Assembly: GCF_014805525.1 (NCBI RefSeq)
Contig: NZ_JACFSZ010000008.1
Coordinates: forward strand, 91,424 to 155,423
From: Rhabdothermincola sediminis
GTDB taxonomy: Bacteria > Actinomycetota > Acidimicrobiia > Acidimicrobiales > Acidimicrobilacustridaceae
Length of the DNA stretch: 64,000 nucleotides
Reading direction: 5' to 3'
Both the position numbers and the translations under genes were made by a program. The notes beneath the pieces are model-generated. The model did no database searches, was not told where the DNA came from, and saw only the letters and a program-made list of their open reading frames with translations. How positions within the stretch are numbered: the stretch's first letter is position 1; every line of letters begins with the position of its first letter. Of the stretch, positions 42,031 to 50,143 are shown one piece after another.

Positions 42031-42036
42031 TAGCCT
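42031..42036 (+). promoter_or_regulatory. -10 box TAGCCT, leaderless type
   Basis: TAGCCT ends 7 bases before GTG 42044 of the PQ-loop transporter gene. It is divergent from the TAGCGT box at 41995-42000; no clear -35 is seen for either. Confidence 0.55.
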
Positions 42037-42043
42037 CGCCGCC

Positions 42044-42652
42044 GTGGACCCGGCGACCGTGCTCGGTGCGATCGCGACCGTCACGTTCCTGGCCCGGTTG
42101 ATCCCCCAGCCCGTGCGCCTGGTCCGCACGGGCGTGCCGGACGGGGTGTCGCCGCTGATGGCGCTGAACGTCGCGGTCACCGAGCTGGCCTGGCTGACCT
42201 ACGGGTTCGTCTCCGGGTTGGTGCCGGTGTGGCTGGTCACGCTGCCCGCCCTGCCGCTGGCGGTGTGGACGGCAGTGCTGCTCCGGCGCCAGACCCGGTG
42301 GCGTGACGTGATCGGGGCGGGTGTGTGGCTGGCGGCGATCGTGGTGGCGTGGCTGGCCGGCGCGCTGGGCGCGGTGCTCGCGGTGTCGGTCCTGGTCCAG
42401 TACGGCCCGCAGGTGTGGACCGCTCTGCGCAGTGACCGCCTGGAAGGGATCGCACCGGCGACGTGGAGGCTGGCCATCGTCGACGCGCTGATGTGGGGCG
42501 CCTACGGGTTGGCGGTCGGTGATGCGGCGCTGATCCTGTACACGGTGACGCTGTCGGGCTGCGCGGTGGTGATCCTGGTGCGCATCGCGCACAGCCACCG
42601 AGCCGCGAGCGCGCTCGGGGTCGGGGCCACGCCGGGTCAGGGCGGGGCGTAG
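42044..42652 (+). CDS. PQ-loop (SWEET/MtN3-like) membrane transporter
   Basis: 202 residues with about seven helices, made of two PQ-loop units: LIPQPVRLVRTGVPDGVSPL (about 19-38) and VQYGPQVWTALRSDRLEGIA. Each PQ motif starts a helix pair, the pattern of SWEET/SemiSWEET sugar transporters and lysosomal amino acid exporters. GTG 42044 is fixed by the TAGCCT box. A transporter for the substrate of the adjoining pathway is likely. Ends 11 bases before the glutamine synthetase-like gene. Confidence 0.85.
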   Translation: MDPATVLGAIATVTFLARLIPQPVRLVRTGVPDGVSPLMALNVAVTELAWLTYGFVSGLVPVWLVTLPALPLAVWTAVLLRRQTRWRDVIGAGVWLAAIVVAWLAGALGAVLAVSVLVQYGPQVWTALRSDRLEGIAPATWRLAIVDALMWGAYGLAVGDAALILYTVTLSGCAVVILVRIAHSHRAASALGVGATPGQGGA

Positions 42653-42655
42653 GCT
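42650..42655 (+). promoter_or_regulatory. -10 box TAGGCT, leaderless type
   Basis: TAGGCT overlaps the stop codon of the PQ-loop gene and ends 8 bases before ATG 42664 of the GS-like gene. Confidence 0.5.
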
Positions 42656-42663
42656 CCCCGACC

Positions 42664-44052
42664 ATGAGCGGGAACGGGCACGGCAGCGGTGAGGAGACCC
42701 ACCAGGACCTGATCGACACCATCCGTAGCTCCCCGGCGGAGTACGTGAAGGTGGCGATCACCGACGTCGACGGGGTCCTGCGGGGCAAGTACCTCGACAA
42801 GGGCAAGTTCCTCTCGGCGGCCCGCTCCGGGTTCGGGTTCTGCAACGTGGTGTTCGGGTGGGACACCGCGGATGAGTGCTACGACAACGCCACCTACACC
42901 GGCTGGCAGTCGGGCTATCCCGACGCCGAGGTGCGTCTCGACCTGTCCACCCATCGCAGGATCCCTTGGGAGGATGATCGGCACTTCTTCCTGGGCGACT
43001 TCATGGGAACGGGGAACCAGCCGCTCGAGGTCTGCCCCCGCCGGGCCCTGCGGGGGGTCGTCGAGCGGGCGGCGGCGATGGGATACGTGGCCAACTTCGG
43101 GCTCGAGTTCGAGTGGTTCAACTTCCTCGAGTCACCGCACTCGGTGAACGAGAAGGGCTTCCGGGACCTCACGCCGCTCACACCGGGCATGTTCGGCTAC
43201 TCGGTGCTGCGCCAGGCCCACAACCAACCCTTCTTCGACGCCCTGCTGCGTGAGCTACGCGCCTTCGGCGTGCCACTCGAGGGGCTGCACACCGAGACCG
43301 GCCCGGGGGTGTTCGAGGCTGCCATCCTCTACGCCCCCGCGCTCGAGGCCGCGGACCGGGCCCAGCTCTTCAAGGCGGGCGTGAAGGAGATCGGTCACCG
43401 GTTCGGCATCATGCCCACCTTCATGGCCCGCTGGAACACCGATCTACCAGGCTGCTCGGGCCACGCCCACCAGAGTCTCTGGGACCTCGACGGTGAGCAG
43501 AACCTGTTCCACGACGAGCGGGACGAGTACTCGATGAGCGCCTTGTTCCGCTCCTACGTCGCCGGCATCCTCCAGCTCCTGCCGGAGCTGCTCGCCCTGT
43601 GGGCACCCACGGTCAACAGCTACAAGCGGCTGGTCGACGGCTTCTGGGCGCCGACCAAGCCGACATGGGGCATCGACAACCGCACCGTGGCTTGCCGGGT
43701 CATCCCCGGTTCGGCCAGCTCGACCCGGCTCGAGATGCGGGTCCCCGGCGCGGACGTGAACCCCTACCTGGCGGTGGCCGCATGCCTGGGAGCGGGCCTG
43801 TGGGGGATCGAGCAGGGTCTTGAGCTCGACCAGCCACCCACTCGGGGGAGCGCATACGCCGACGGCACGCTCCCGCGCTTGCCGCGCACCCTCCAGGAGG
43901 CCACCGATCGCCTGGCCGGGTCGAAGGTGGCCCGGGAGCTGTTCGGTGATGGTTTCGTGGACCACTACGTCGCGACCCGCGAGTGGGAATGGCGCCGCTT
44001 CGGCGACGCGGTCACCGACTGGGAGCTGCGGCGCTACTTCGAGATCATCTGA
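42664..44052 (+). CDS. Glutamine synthetase-like gamma-glutamyl-amine ligase
   Basis: 462 residues. N-terminal beta-grasp: YVKVAITDVDGVLRGKYLDK. Catalytic domain: NFGLEFEWFNF (metal Glu), TETGPGVFEAAI, GCSGHAHQSLWD, VNSYKRLVDGFWAPTKPTWG and STRLEMRVPGADVNPYLAVA. This is the PuuA/GlnA3/GlnA4 branch, which joins glutamate to amines (polyamines, ethanolamine, isopropylamine) with ATP. The downstream hydrolase, ALDH and alcohol dehydrogenase fit such a pathway. The amine itself is inferred to be an amino alcohol. Confidence 0.9.
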   Translation: MSGNGHGSGEETHQDLIDTIRSSPAEYVKVAITDVDGVLRGKYLDKGKFLSAARSGFGFCNVVFGWDTADECYDNATYTGWQSGYPDAEVRLDLSTHRRIPWEDDRHFFLGDFMGTGNQPLEVCPRRALRGVVERAAAMGYVANFGLEFEWFNFLESPHSVNEKGFRDLTPLTPGMFGYSVLRQAHNQPFFDALLRELRAFGVPLEGLHTETGPGVFEAAILYAPALEAADRAQLFKAGVKEIGHRFGIMPTFMARWNTDLPGCSGHAHQSLWDLDGEQNLFHDERDEYSMSALFRSYVAGILQLLPELLALWAPTVNSYKRLVDGFWAPTKPTWGIDNRTVACRVIPGSASSTRLEMRVPGADVNPYLAVAACLGAGLWGIEQGLELDQPPTRGSAYADGTLPRLPRTLQEATDRLAGSKVARELFGDGFVDHYVATREWEWRRFGDAVTDWELRRYFEII

Positions 44053-44114
44053 GCTCGGAGATCGGCTGAGCCGCGACCGGGCAGACCTCAACGGCAACGG
44101 CGCTGCCGAGGTGT

Positions 44115-44354
44115 TCAGGCGTCGTCGGCGGGTCTGGTCCCCACCATCGCCTCGTGGACGGCCCAGCCGTCCGCGTCGGGGTCGTCGGTGAGGGTGGTCA
44201 GCACCCAGCCGGCGCGCTCGCGAGCACTGCCGCGGTCGGTGTCGTCCGCCAACCCGCAGAGCGCCTCGCCTCGCCTGGCGAAGAGCTCGAGGGCTTCGGC
44301 CGTCACCCCACCCCTGCCATCGGCACCGGATCTGATCCACGATGGTCGTTCCAT
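44115..44354 (-). CDS. Small acidic hypothetical protein
   Basis: 79 residues from ATG 44354 with AGGAG 7 bases upstream. Sequence is helix-prone (VTAEALELFARRGEALCGLA) and acidic at the end (LTDDPDADGWAVHEAMVG). One Cys. No family recognised. It lies on the minus strand between the GS-like gene and the alcohol dehydrogenase gene, interrupting an otherwise plus-strand cluster. Confidence 0.6.
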   Translation of the reverse strand: MERPSWIRSGADGRGGVTAEALELFARRGEALCGLADDTDRGSARERAGWVLTTLTDDPDADGWAVHEAMVGTRPADDA

Positions 44355-44491
44355 GTGACGCTCCTCTCGTGGTCGGTGGCCTGTCAGGCCTCCACCCGGA
44401 TGGTACGCCTCAGGGGCTCTCGCCGGTAGGCACCGAGACCGCGAGCAGCTCCGGAGCGCGGCGCGCGCCGGGGGCGGTTCGGGGCGGCCGG

Positions 44492-44497
44492 TAGCCT
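44492..44497 (+). promoter_or_regulatory. -10 box TAGCCT, leaderless type
   Basis: TAGCCT ends 8 bases before ATG 44506 of the iron alcohol dehydrogenase. Confidence 0.55.
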
Positions 44498-44505
44498 GCG
44501 GGCCG

Positions 44506-45651
44506 ATGGCGATCGACCGATTCAGCTTCCCCACCGACATCCGATTCGGCCTGGGTGCCCGTCACCTCCTTGCTGACCACCTCCTCGAGGTCGGGGTCGG
44601 GCGTCCGCTGGTCGTCACGGACAAGGGGGTGTCGGCCCTCCCGTTGTTGGACGAGCTGGTGGGCGCGCTCCGTGGCGCGGGCTTGCAGCCCGCCGTGTTC
44701 GACGGCGTCTGGGGCAACCCCACCGAGTCGCAGGTGCGGTCGGGGGTCGGGCGCTACCACGAGCACGGGGCGGACGCCGTGGTGGGGGTGGGAGGCGGAG
44801 CGGCGCTCGACGTCGCCAAGGCGGTGGCCCTCATGGCCACCCATCCGGGCGAGCTGTTCGACTACGAGGACGGCCGTCCCGGGGCGCGGCCGATCACGGA
44901 TGCGGTGTGCCACCTGGTGGCGCTCCCCACCACCGCGGGTACGGGGAGCGAGGTGGGGCGCAGCGCGGTGATCAGCGACGACACCACCCACGTCAAGCGG
45001 ATCATCTTCTCGCCGCACCTGCTGGCTCGGGTGGTGCTCGCCGACCCCGAGCTGACGGTCGGTCTGCCGCCGCAGCTCACCGCGGCCACCGGCATGGATG
45101 CCCTCACCCACAACATCGAGGCGTACCTGGCCAAGGCGTACCACCCCATCTGCGACGGCATCGCCCTCGAAGGGCTCCGCCTGGGAGCGACCCACCTGCT
45201 GCGCGCCGTGGCCGAGCCGGGGGATCTCGACGCCCGCACGGGGATGCTGATGTCGTCGATGATGGGGGCCATCGCCTTCCAGAAGGGGCTGGGGGTGGTG
45301 CACTCGACCGCCCACGCGCTCGGCACCGTGGCCGACCTGCACCACGGCCTGGCCAACGCGGTGATGATCGACCACGCCCTGCGCATCAACGTCGAGGCCT
45401 GCCCCGAGCGATTCGCGATGCTGGCCGCCAGCGCCGGGCTCGACTCGCACGCTCCCGACGCGTTCCTGGGTTGGCTGCGCGACCTGAAGACCGACATCGG
45501 GATCCCGCCGTCGCTCTCCCAGCTCGGTGTGGATCCTTCGCGGATCGACGAGCTGTCAAGGGTGGCCTTCGCCGATCCCTGCCACCTGGACAACCCTCGT
45601 CCGGTGACCGAGGCCGACCTCCGGGGCATCTTCGTGGAGGCCTTCGGGTGA
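44506..45651 (+). CDS. Iron-containing (type III) alcohol dehydrogenase
   Basis: 381 residues. NAD site VGVGGGAALDVAKAVALM, PTTAGTGSEVGRSAVISDD, metal-binding GMDALTHNIEAYL and HSTAHALGTVADLHHGLANA (His ligands). It oxidises primary alcohols to aldehydes, or the reverse. In this cluster it takes the place of the FAD amine oxidase (PuuB) of the putrescine pathway, which points to an amino-alcohol substrate whose hydroxyl is oxidised while the amine is protected by glutamate. Followed by the hydrolase after 10 bases. Confidence 0.92.
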   Translation: MAIDRFSFPTDIRFGLGARHLLADHLLEVGVGRPLVVTDKGVSALPLLDELVGALRGAGLQPAVFDGVWGNPTESQVRSGVGRYHEHGADAVVGVGGGAALDVAKAVALMATHPGELFDYEDGRPGARPITDAVCHLVALPTTAGTGSEVGRSAVISDDTTHVKRIIFSPHLLARVVLADPELTVGLPPQLTAATGMDALTHNIEAYLAKAYHPICDGIALEGLRLGATHLLRAVAEPGDLDARTGMLMSSMMGAIAFQKGLGVVHSTAHALGTVADLHHGLANAVMIDHALRINVEACPERFAMLAASAGLDSHAPDAFLGWLRDLKTDIGIPPSLSQLGVDPSRIDELSRVAFADPCHLDNPRPVTEADLRGIFVEAFG

Positions 45652-45661
45652 GGGCCCGCCG

Positions 45662-46444
45662 ATGAGCCGGCTCGACGCTCGCCGGCCACGGATCGGGATC
45701 TCGGCGAGTTTCTTCCACCCGGATCCCGAGCGGGCGGTGTTCAAGGGCAAGACGTTGCTCTACCTCGACGAGGCGGTCTCGCACTGGGTGGCCTCCGGTG
45801 GGGCCGTGACCTACCTCATCCCGACTGCTCCGGGCACCGGTCCCGAGGTCGACGACTGGGTGGCGGACCTCGACGGCCTGGTGCTGCCAGGCGGATCCGA
45901 CGTCTGCCCCCGGACCTACGGCGAGGAGCCGCTCCGCCCGGAGTGGGCCGGCGACGAGATCCGGGACCGCTACGAGCTCGACCTCCTGAACCGTTTCCAC
46001 GAAGCGGGCAAGCCGGTGCTCGGGGTGTGTCGCGGCGCGCAGGTCATCAACGTTGCGTTCGGTGGCACCCTCTACCAGGACATCCCCACCCAGGTGGCTG
46101 GTGCGCTCGAACATCGCGACTGGCACCGCTACGACCGCAATGAGCACGAGGTGCAGGTCGTGGAGGGCAGCGCGCTGGCGAGGTTGTACCCGGGCGTGTC
46201 GACGGCACGGACGAACAGCGTGCACCACCAGGCGGTGAAGGACCTGGGCAACGGGCTCACCGTGGAGGCACGGGCCGTCGCCGACGGCATCGTCGAGGCG
46301 GTCCGCCTCGAGGATGCGGATGATCGCTACGTCTTCGGCGTCCAATGGCATCCCGAGTGGGTTGGTGATCGGGAACACCTGCTGTCGCCGCGGCCCATCC
46401 TGGCCGAGTTCCTCGACCGCGCCCGCGAGGTGGCATCCCGATGA
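45662..46444 (+). CDS. PuuD-like gamma-glutamyl hydrolase (class I amidotransferase fold)
   Basis: 260 residues. Nucleophile elbow PVLGVCRGAQVINVAFGGTL, with Cys about residue 123. Oxyanion PGGSDV, catalytic His-X-Glu in GVQWHPEWV near the end. Peptidase C26/GATase1 family, as PuuD, which releases the product acid from its gamma-glutamyl mask. HRDWHRYDRNEHEVQVV and TNSVHHQAVKDLG also match. It ends in an ATGA overlap with the ALDH gene. Confidence 0.93.
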   Translation: MSRLDARRPRIGISASFFHPDPERAVFKGKTLLYLDEAVSHWVASGGAVTYLIPTAPGTGPEVDDWVADLDGLVLPGGSDVCPRTYGEEPLRPEWAGDEIRDRYELDLLNRFHEAGKPVLGVCRGAQVINVAFGGTLYQDIPTQVAGALEHRDWHRYDRNEHEVQVVEGSALARLYPGVSTARTNSVHHQAVKDLGNGLTVEARAVADGIVEAVRLEDADDRYVFGVQWHPEWVGDREHLLSPRPILAEFLDRAREVASR

Positions 46445-47745
46445 GCGCGGCCGGCGCGTTCGCTCGGGCGGCAGCCGCGGCGCCCGGCTGGGCTGCTCGC
46501 CCGCTGGAGGAGCGGGTGGCGATCATCCGCCGGTTCGGCGACCTCGTGGAGCGGGATCGCGACCGGCTGGCGGCGATCCTCACCGACGACATGGGCAAGC
46601 CGATCACCCAGTCCCGCAACGAGCTGGCGGGAGTGGGTCCTCGGGTCGACTACTTCGTGGACGCGGTCCCGCGCGTCCTGCGACCGACCACGGTGCACGA
46701 CGACGGCGAGCTGGTCGAGCAGGTCGGCTACGAGCCTCTCGGAGTCGTCGCCAACATCTCGGCGTGGAACTACCCGTGGTTCGTGGGGACGAACGTCCAG
46801 CTCCCCGCGCTGCTCACGGGCAATGCCGTGCTCTACAAGCCCTCGGAGCTGGTGCCGCGCACCGGTGAGGCCATCACCGAGCTCCTGCACGCCGCAGGAG
46901 TTCCCGAGGACGTGTTCGTGCTGGTGCCCGGCGGCCCCGGCGCGGGTGCTGCCTTGGTCGAGCAGCCGGTCGACGGGGTGTTCTTCACCGGCTCCTACGC
47001 CACGGGGCGGCGGATCGCCGAGGCCGTCGCCGGTCGCATGATCAGGCTCCAGCTCGAGCTGGGCGGCAAGGACCCGATCTACGTCACCGACGATGTCGAC
47101 CTCGAGCCCGCCGCCGCCTCCCTGGCCGACGGTGCCTTCTACAACAACGGGCAGAGTTGTTGCTCCGTCGAGCGGATCTACGTGCACGAAGCCGTGTACG
47201 AAGCGTTCGTGGAGGCGTTCGTCGCCGTGGTCGAGGGCTTCGTCGTCGGTGATCCCCACGACGAGCGCACCTACCTCGGCCCCCTCGCCCGCCCGGAGCA
47301 GCTCGAGGTGCTCGAGGCCCAGGTGGCCGACGCGGTGGCGAAAGGCGCGGTGGTGCGAACCGGAGGTCACCGGCTGGCCGATCGTCCAGGGGCCTGGTTC
47401 GCTCCGACGGTCATCACGGGAGCGACGAACGAGATGCTCGTCATGCGAGAGGAAAGCTTCGGCCCCGTCATCGGCATCGGCGTGGTGGCGAGCGACGATG
47501 AGGCGGTCGCCCTGATGAACGACACCGACTACGGCCTGACCGCGGGCGTGTACACCCGCGACGAGCAGCGAGCCCGGCGGCTCCTCGCTCGGCTCGACGT
47601 GGGCTCCGCCTACTGGAACTGCTGCGACCGGGTGAGCCCTCGGCTGCCCTGGTCGGGGCGGCACCACTCGGGCATCGGAGCCACGCTGGGCGCGGCGGGC
47701 ATCCTGGCCTGCGTGCAGCCCAAGGCCTGGCACCTGCGGCGTTGA
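46441..47745 (+). CDS. NAD(P)-dependent aldehyde dehydrogenase (PuuC-like role)
   Basis: 434 residues, slightly short of the usual 480 because the N terminus begins late (AAAAAPGWAARPLEERVA). NISAWNYPWFVGTN, LYKPSELVPRTGEA, VFFTGSYATGRRIAEAVAG, catalytic Glu in LELGGKDPIYV and Cys in NNGQSCCSVERIYV are intact, as is EESFGPVIGIG. In the pathway it would oxidise a gamma-glutamyl aldehyde to the acid before the hydrolase acts. Overlaps the hydrolase stop by four bases. Confidence 0.92.
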   Translation: MSAAGAFARAAAAAPGWAARPLEERVAIIRRFGDLVERDRDRLAAILTDDMGKPITQSRNELAGVGPRVDYFVDAVPRVLRPTTVHDDGELVEQVGYEPLGVVANISAWNYPWFVGTNVQLPALLTGNAVLYKPSELVPRTGEAITELLHAAGVPEDVFVLVPGGPGAGAALVEQPVDGVFFTGSYATGRRIAEAVAGRMIRLQLELGGKDPIYVTDDVDLEPAAASLADGAFYNNGQSCCSVERIYVHEAVYEAFVEAFVAVVEGFVVGDPHDERTYLGPLARPEQLEVLEAQVADAVAKGAVVRTGGHRLADRPGAWFAPTVITGATNEMLVMREESFGPVIGIGVVASDDEAVALMNDTDYGLTAGVYTRDEQRARRLLARLDVGSAYWNCCDRVSPRLPWSGRHHSGIGATLGAAGILACVQPKAWHLRR

Positions 47746-47818
47746 GTGCGAGATCCGGGACGCGGCCAGGGGTCAGGCCGTAGATTTGCGGGCCGACCCG
47801 GAGCTGGAGGTGTGAACC

Positions 47819-48517
47819 GTGCCGATCCATCCTGTCGCCCTGGACATGGCCGCCGCGCAGGAGACGACGGGCCAGGACCCGTTCACTCTGCAGAACAAGA
47901 AGATGCTCAAGGTGTTGTTGCACTACGGCCCGATCAAGGCCGCTCTCGGCTCGATGGTCGCCTACCAGGGCGACGCCAAGTTCGAGTCCGCGGGGGCGGG
48001 CGGGGCCGGCAAGTGGCTCAAGCAGAAGTTCACCGGTGAAGGCCAGAAGCTCATGACGGTCCAGGGCACCGGCGAGGTGTTCCTCGCCGACATGGGCAAG
48101 GAGATCCAGGTGATGTACCTGGAGAACGACTCGGTCAGCGTCAACGGCGCGAGCATCCTCGCCCACAGCGCTAGCATCGATGGCGACATCCAGATGGTCG
48201 GTGGCGCCGGGATGATGGCGGGTGGCATGTGGAACGTGACCTTGTCGGGCACGGGCTACGTGGCCGTGACGACCGACGGCCCTCCGGTGGTGCTCGACGT
48301 GGCCAGCGCACCCACCTTCGCCGATCCCAACGCCGTGGTCATGTGGACCAGCGGGGTCACCATGAACGTCAAGGCCGACGTGAACCTGAAGACGCTCATC
48401 GGCAAGGGCTCGGGTGAGACCTTCCAGATGGCCTTCGGCGGGCAGGGCTGGGTGATGATCCAGCCGTCAGAGGGCTACACCGCTGGTGGCGGGCAGGGCA
48501 CCGGCGTCGGCGTGTAG
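47819..48517 (+). CDS. AIM24-family protein
   Basis: 232 residues from GTG 47819, which follows a GGAGGTG site and a TAGATT box 42 bases up. Beta-rich fold of the AIM24/TIGR00266 family: FTLQNKKMLKVLLHYGPIKA, GEVFLADMGKEIQVMYLEND, SVNGASILAHSASI and GGMWNVTLSGTGYVAVTTDG. The family is named for a yeast mitochondrial protein; the bacterial role is unknown. Cytoplasmic. Last plus-strand gene before the alpha/beta hydrolase. Confidence 0.85.
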   Translation: MPIHPVALDMAAAQETTGQDPFTLQNKKMLKVLLHYGPIKAALGSMVAYQGDAKFESAGAGGAGKWLKQKFTGEGQKLMTVQGTGEVFLADMGKEIQVMYLENDSVSVNGASILAHSASIDGDIQMVGGAGMMAGGMWNVTLSGTGYVAVTTDGPPVVLDVASAPTFADPNAVVMWTSGVTMNVKADVNLKTLIGKGSGETFQMAFGGQGWVMIQPSEGYTAGGGQGTGVGV

Positions 48518-48589
48518 CGCGCCGGCTCCTCGGTGACCACCTCGATGACCACAGGGAGTGCTGTGTGCCTTCCCGAGCGCGGGCTCTGG

Positions 48590-48595
48590 CACAAT
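48590..48595 (+). promoter_or_regulatory. -10 box CACAAT, leaderless type
   Basis: TGGCACAAT is a good extended -10 (CACAAT), ending 8 bases before GTG 48604 of the alpha/beta hydrolase, which supports that start over GTG 48565. Confidence 0.45.
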
Positions 48596-48603
48596 CTGGT
48601 GCC

Positions 48604-49551
48604 GTGACCGATCCTTGCCCGCCTCCGAACCTGCCGGAGGTCGAGCACGTGGTCGAACTGGCCGACGGGCGCGTGCTCGGGTACGCGGAGTTCGGTGATC
48701 GAGCCGGCCTTCCCGTGCTGTGGTTCCACGGCACCCCGGGTGCATCCAAGCAGGTGCCACCCGAAGCGCCGACGGTGGCTCGGGATCGGGGGATCCGCCT
48801 GATCGGCCTGGAGCGTCCGGGCACCGGGCGCTCTTCCGCGCACCAGTACGGGCGGGTCCTCGATTGGGCGCTCGACGTGCGCCAGGTGAGCGACCGGCTC
48901 GGTTTGGAGCGGTTCGCCGTGGTCGGCCTGTCGGGCGGCGGCCCGTTCGTGCTGGCGTGCGCCTACCTGATGCCCGATCGGGTCGTCGCCGGCGCGGTGC
49001 TCGGCGGCATCGGCCCGACCGTCGGTCCCGAGGCCGCGCCCGGCTACACCCGGCTGCTGGCGCCGTTCGCGCCGCTGCTGTCGCTGGTCGCCGGTCCGGC
49101 CGGGTTGGCCATGACCTGGTTGCTGCGACCGCTGGCGGCCGTGGCGGCCTCCCCGTTGTTCGACCTGTACGCCCGCCTCGGGCCAGGTCCCGACCGCTCG
49201 GTGCTCGCCCAACCCGAGATGAAGGCCGCCTTCCTGCACGACCTCACCACTGCGATCCCGCACGGGTTGCGCGCCCCGGTGTACGACCTGGTGCTCTTCG
49301 CCCGCCATTGGGGGTTCTCGCTGCGGGACGTACAGGTGCCGATCCGGTTCTGGCACGGCGCCGACGACATCGTGGTCCCCCTCAGCCACGGAGTCCACCA
49401 GGCCGAGTTGGTGCCCGACGCGCAGCTCACCGTGGTGCCGGGCGGCGGCCACTTCGCCGGCTACGAGACGGTCCACGAGGTGTTCGACACCCTGCTGCTG
49501 TTGTGGCGGGGCGAGGTCCATCGGCACCGCCGCGAGGGTTCGGCGGTCTGA
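48604..49551 (+). CDS. Alpha/beta hydrolase
   Basis: 315 residues from GTG 48604. LWFHGTPGASKQVPPEAP (oxyanion HG), LERPGTGRSS, nucleophile elbow VVGLSGGGPFVLACAY (Ser near residue 106), acid in FWHGADDIVVPL and His in VPGGGHFAGYE, giving Ser-Asp-His. The Leu/Ala-rich cap (about 145-190) is hydrophobic. An esterase or lipase-like enzyme of unknown substrate. Followed after 46 bases by the NTF2-like gene. Confidence 0.88.
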   Translation: MTDPCPPPNLPEVEHVVELADGRVLGYAEFGDRAGLPVLWFHGTPGASKQVPPEAPTVARDRGIRLIGLERPGTGRSSAHQYGRVLDWALDVRQVSDRLGLERFAVVGLSGGGPFVLACAYLMPDRVVAGAVLGGIGPTVGPEAAPGYTRLLAPFAPLLSLVAGPAGLAMTWLLRPLAAVAASPLFDLYARLGPGPDRSVLAQPEMKAAFLHDLTTAIPHGLRAPVYDLVLFARHWGFSLRDVQVPIRFWHGADDIVVPLSHGVHQAELVPDAQLTVVPGGGHFAGYETVHEVFDTLLLLWRGEVHRHRREGSAV

Positions 49552-49585
49552 GCAGGCGCTCTGCGGCGGGTCCCGGCAGCGGGCG

Positions 49586-49591
49586 TACCAT
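49586..49591 (+). promoter_or_regulatory. -10 box TACCAT, leaderless type
   Basis: TACCAT ends 6 bases before ATG 49598 of the NTF2-like gene. Confidence 0.5.
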
Positions 49592-49597
49592 CCGCCC

Positions 49598-50095
49598 ATG
49601 GAGCTGAGCGACCTCCTCGAGATCGAGGCCATCAAGCGGGTCAAGTACGCCTACCTCCGCTGCATCGACCAGAAGCTTTGGGCGGAGCTGCGCGAGCTGT
49701 TCACGGAGGACGCGGTGGCCTCCTACAGCGGGGGGAAGTACCACCTGGAGGGCCGGGACGACATCGTCGCCTTCCTCGAGCGGAACATGGGCGCGCCGAC
49801 GTTCCATTCGAGCCATCGAGTCCACCACCCCGAGATCGATCTCACCGGCCCCGACACCGCCCTCGGCACGTGGGCGATGGACGACGTGGTGATCATGACC
49901 GACTGGAACGTGACGGTGCGGGGGGCGGCGTTCTACCGGGACGAGTACCGCAAGGTCGGGAGAGACTGGAAGATCGCCAGCACCGGCTACAAGCGCACCT
50001 ACGAGGAGCTGCAGTCCCGAGCCGAGGTGCCCGGCCTGGCGTTGACCGCGAGCTGGTGGAGCACCGGCGGGGTCAGTCAGCTCGACGCCGGCTGA
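49598..50095 (+). CDS. NTF2/SnoaL-like domain protein
   Basis: 165 residues with the SnoaL_4 pattern: LLEIEAIKRVKYAYLRCID, WAELRELFTEDAVASYSGG, HSSHRVHHPEIDLTG and YRDEYRKVGRDWKIASTGYKRTYEE. A conical alpha+beta fold used by isomerases, dehydratases and binding proteins such as scytalone dehydratase relatives. A conserved acidic-His set is visible, but no reaction can be assigned. Common in steroid- or aromatic-degrading Actinobacteria. Confidence 0.85.
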   Translation: MELSDLLEIEAIKRVKYAYLRCIDQKLWAELRELFTEDAVASYSGGKYHLEGRDDIVAFLERNMGAPTFHSSHRVHHPEIDLTGPDTALGTWAMDDVVIMTDWNVTVRGAAFYRDEYRKVGRDWKIASTGYKRTYEELQSRAEVPGLALTASWWSTGGVSQLDAG

Positions 50096-50129
50096 GTCGA
50101 GCCGACCCGCTCGCTGCCCGGTCGACCCG

Positions 50130-50135
50130 TAGCAT
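50130..50135 (+). promoter_or_regulatory. -10 box TAGCAT, leaderless type
   Basis: TAGCAT ends 8 bases before ATG 50144 of the DUF4012 gene. Confidence 0.5.
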
Positions 50136-50143
50136 CGGCGCCG

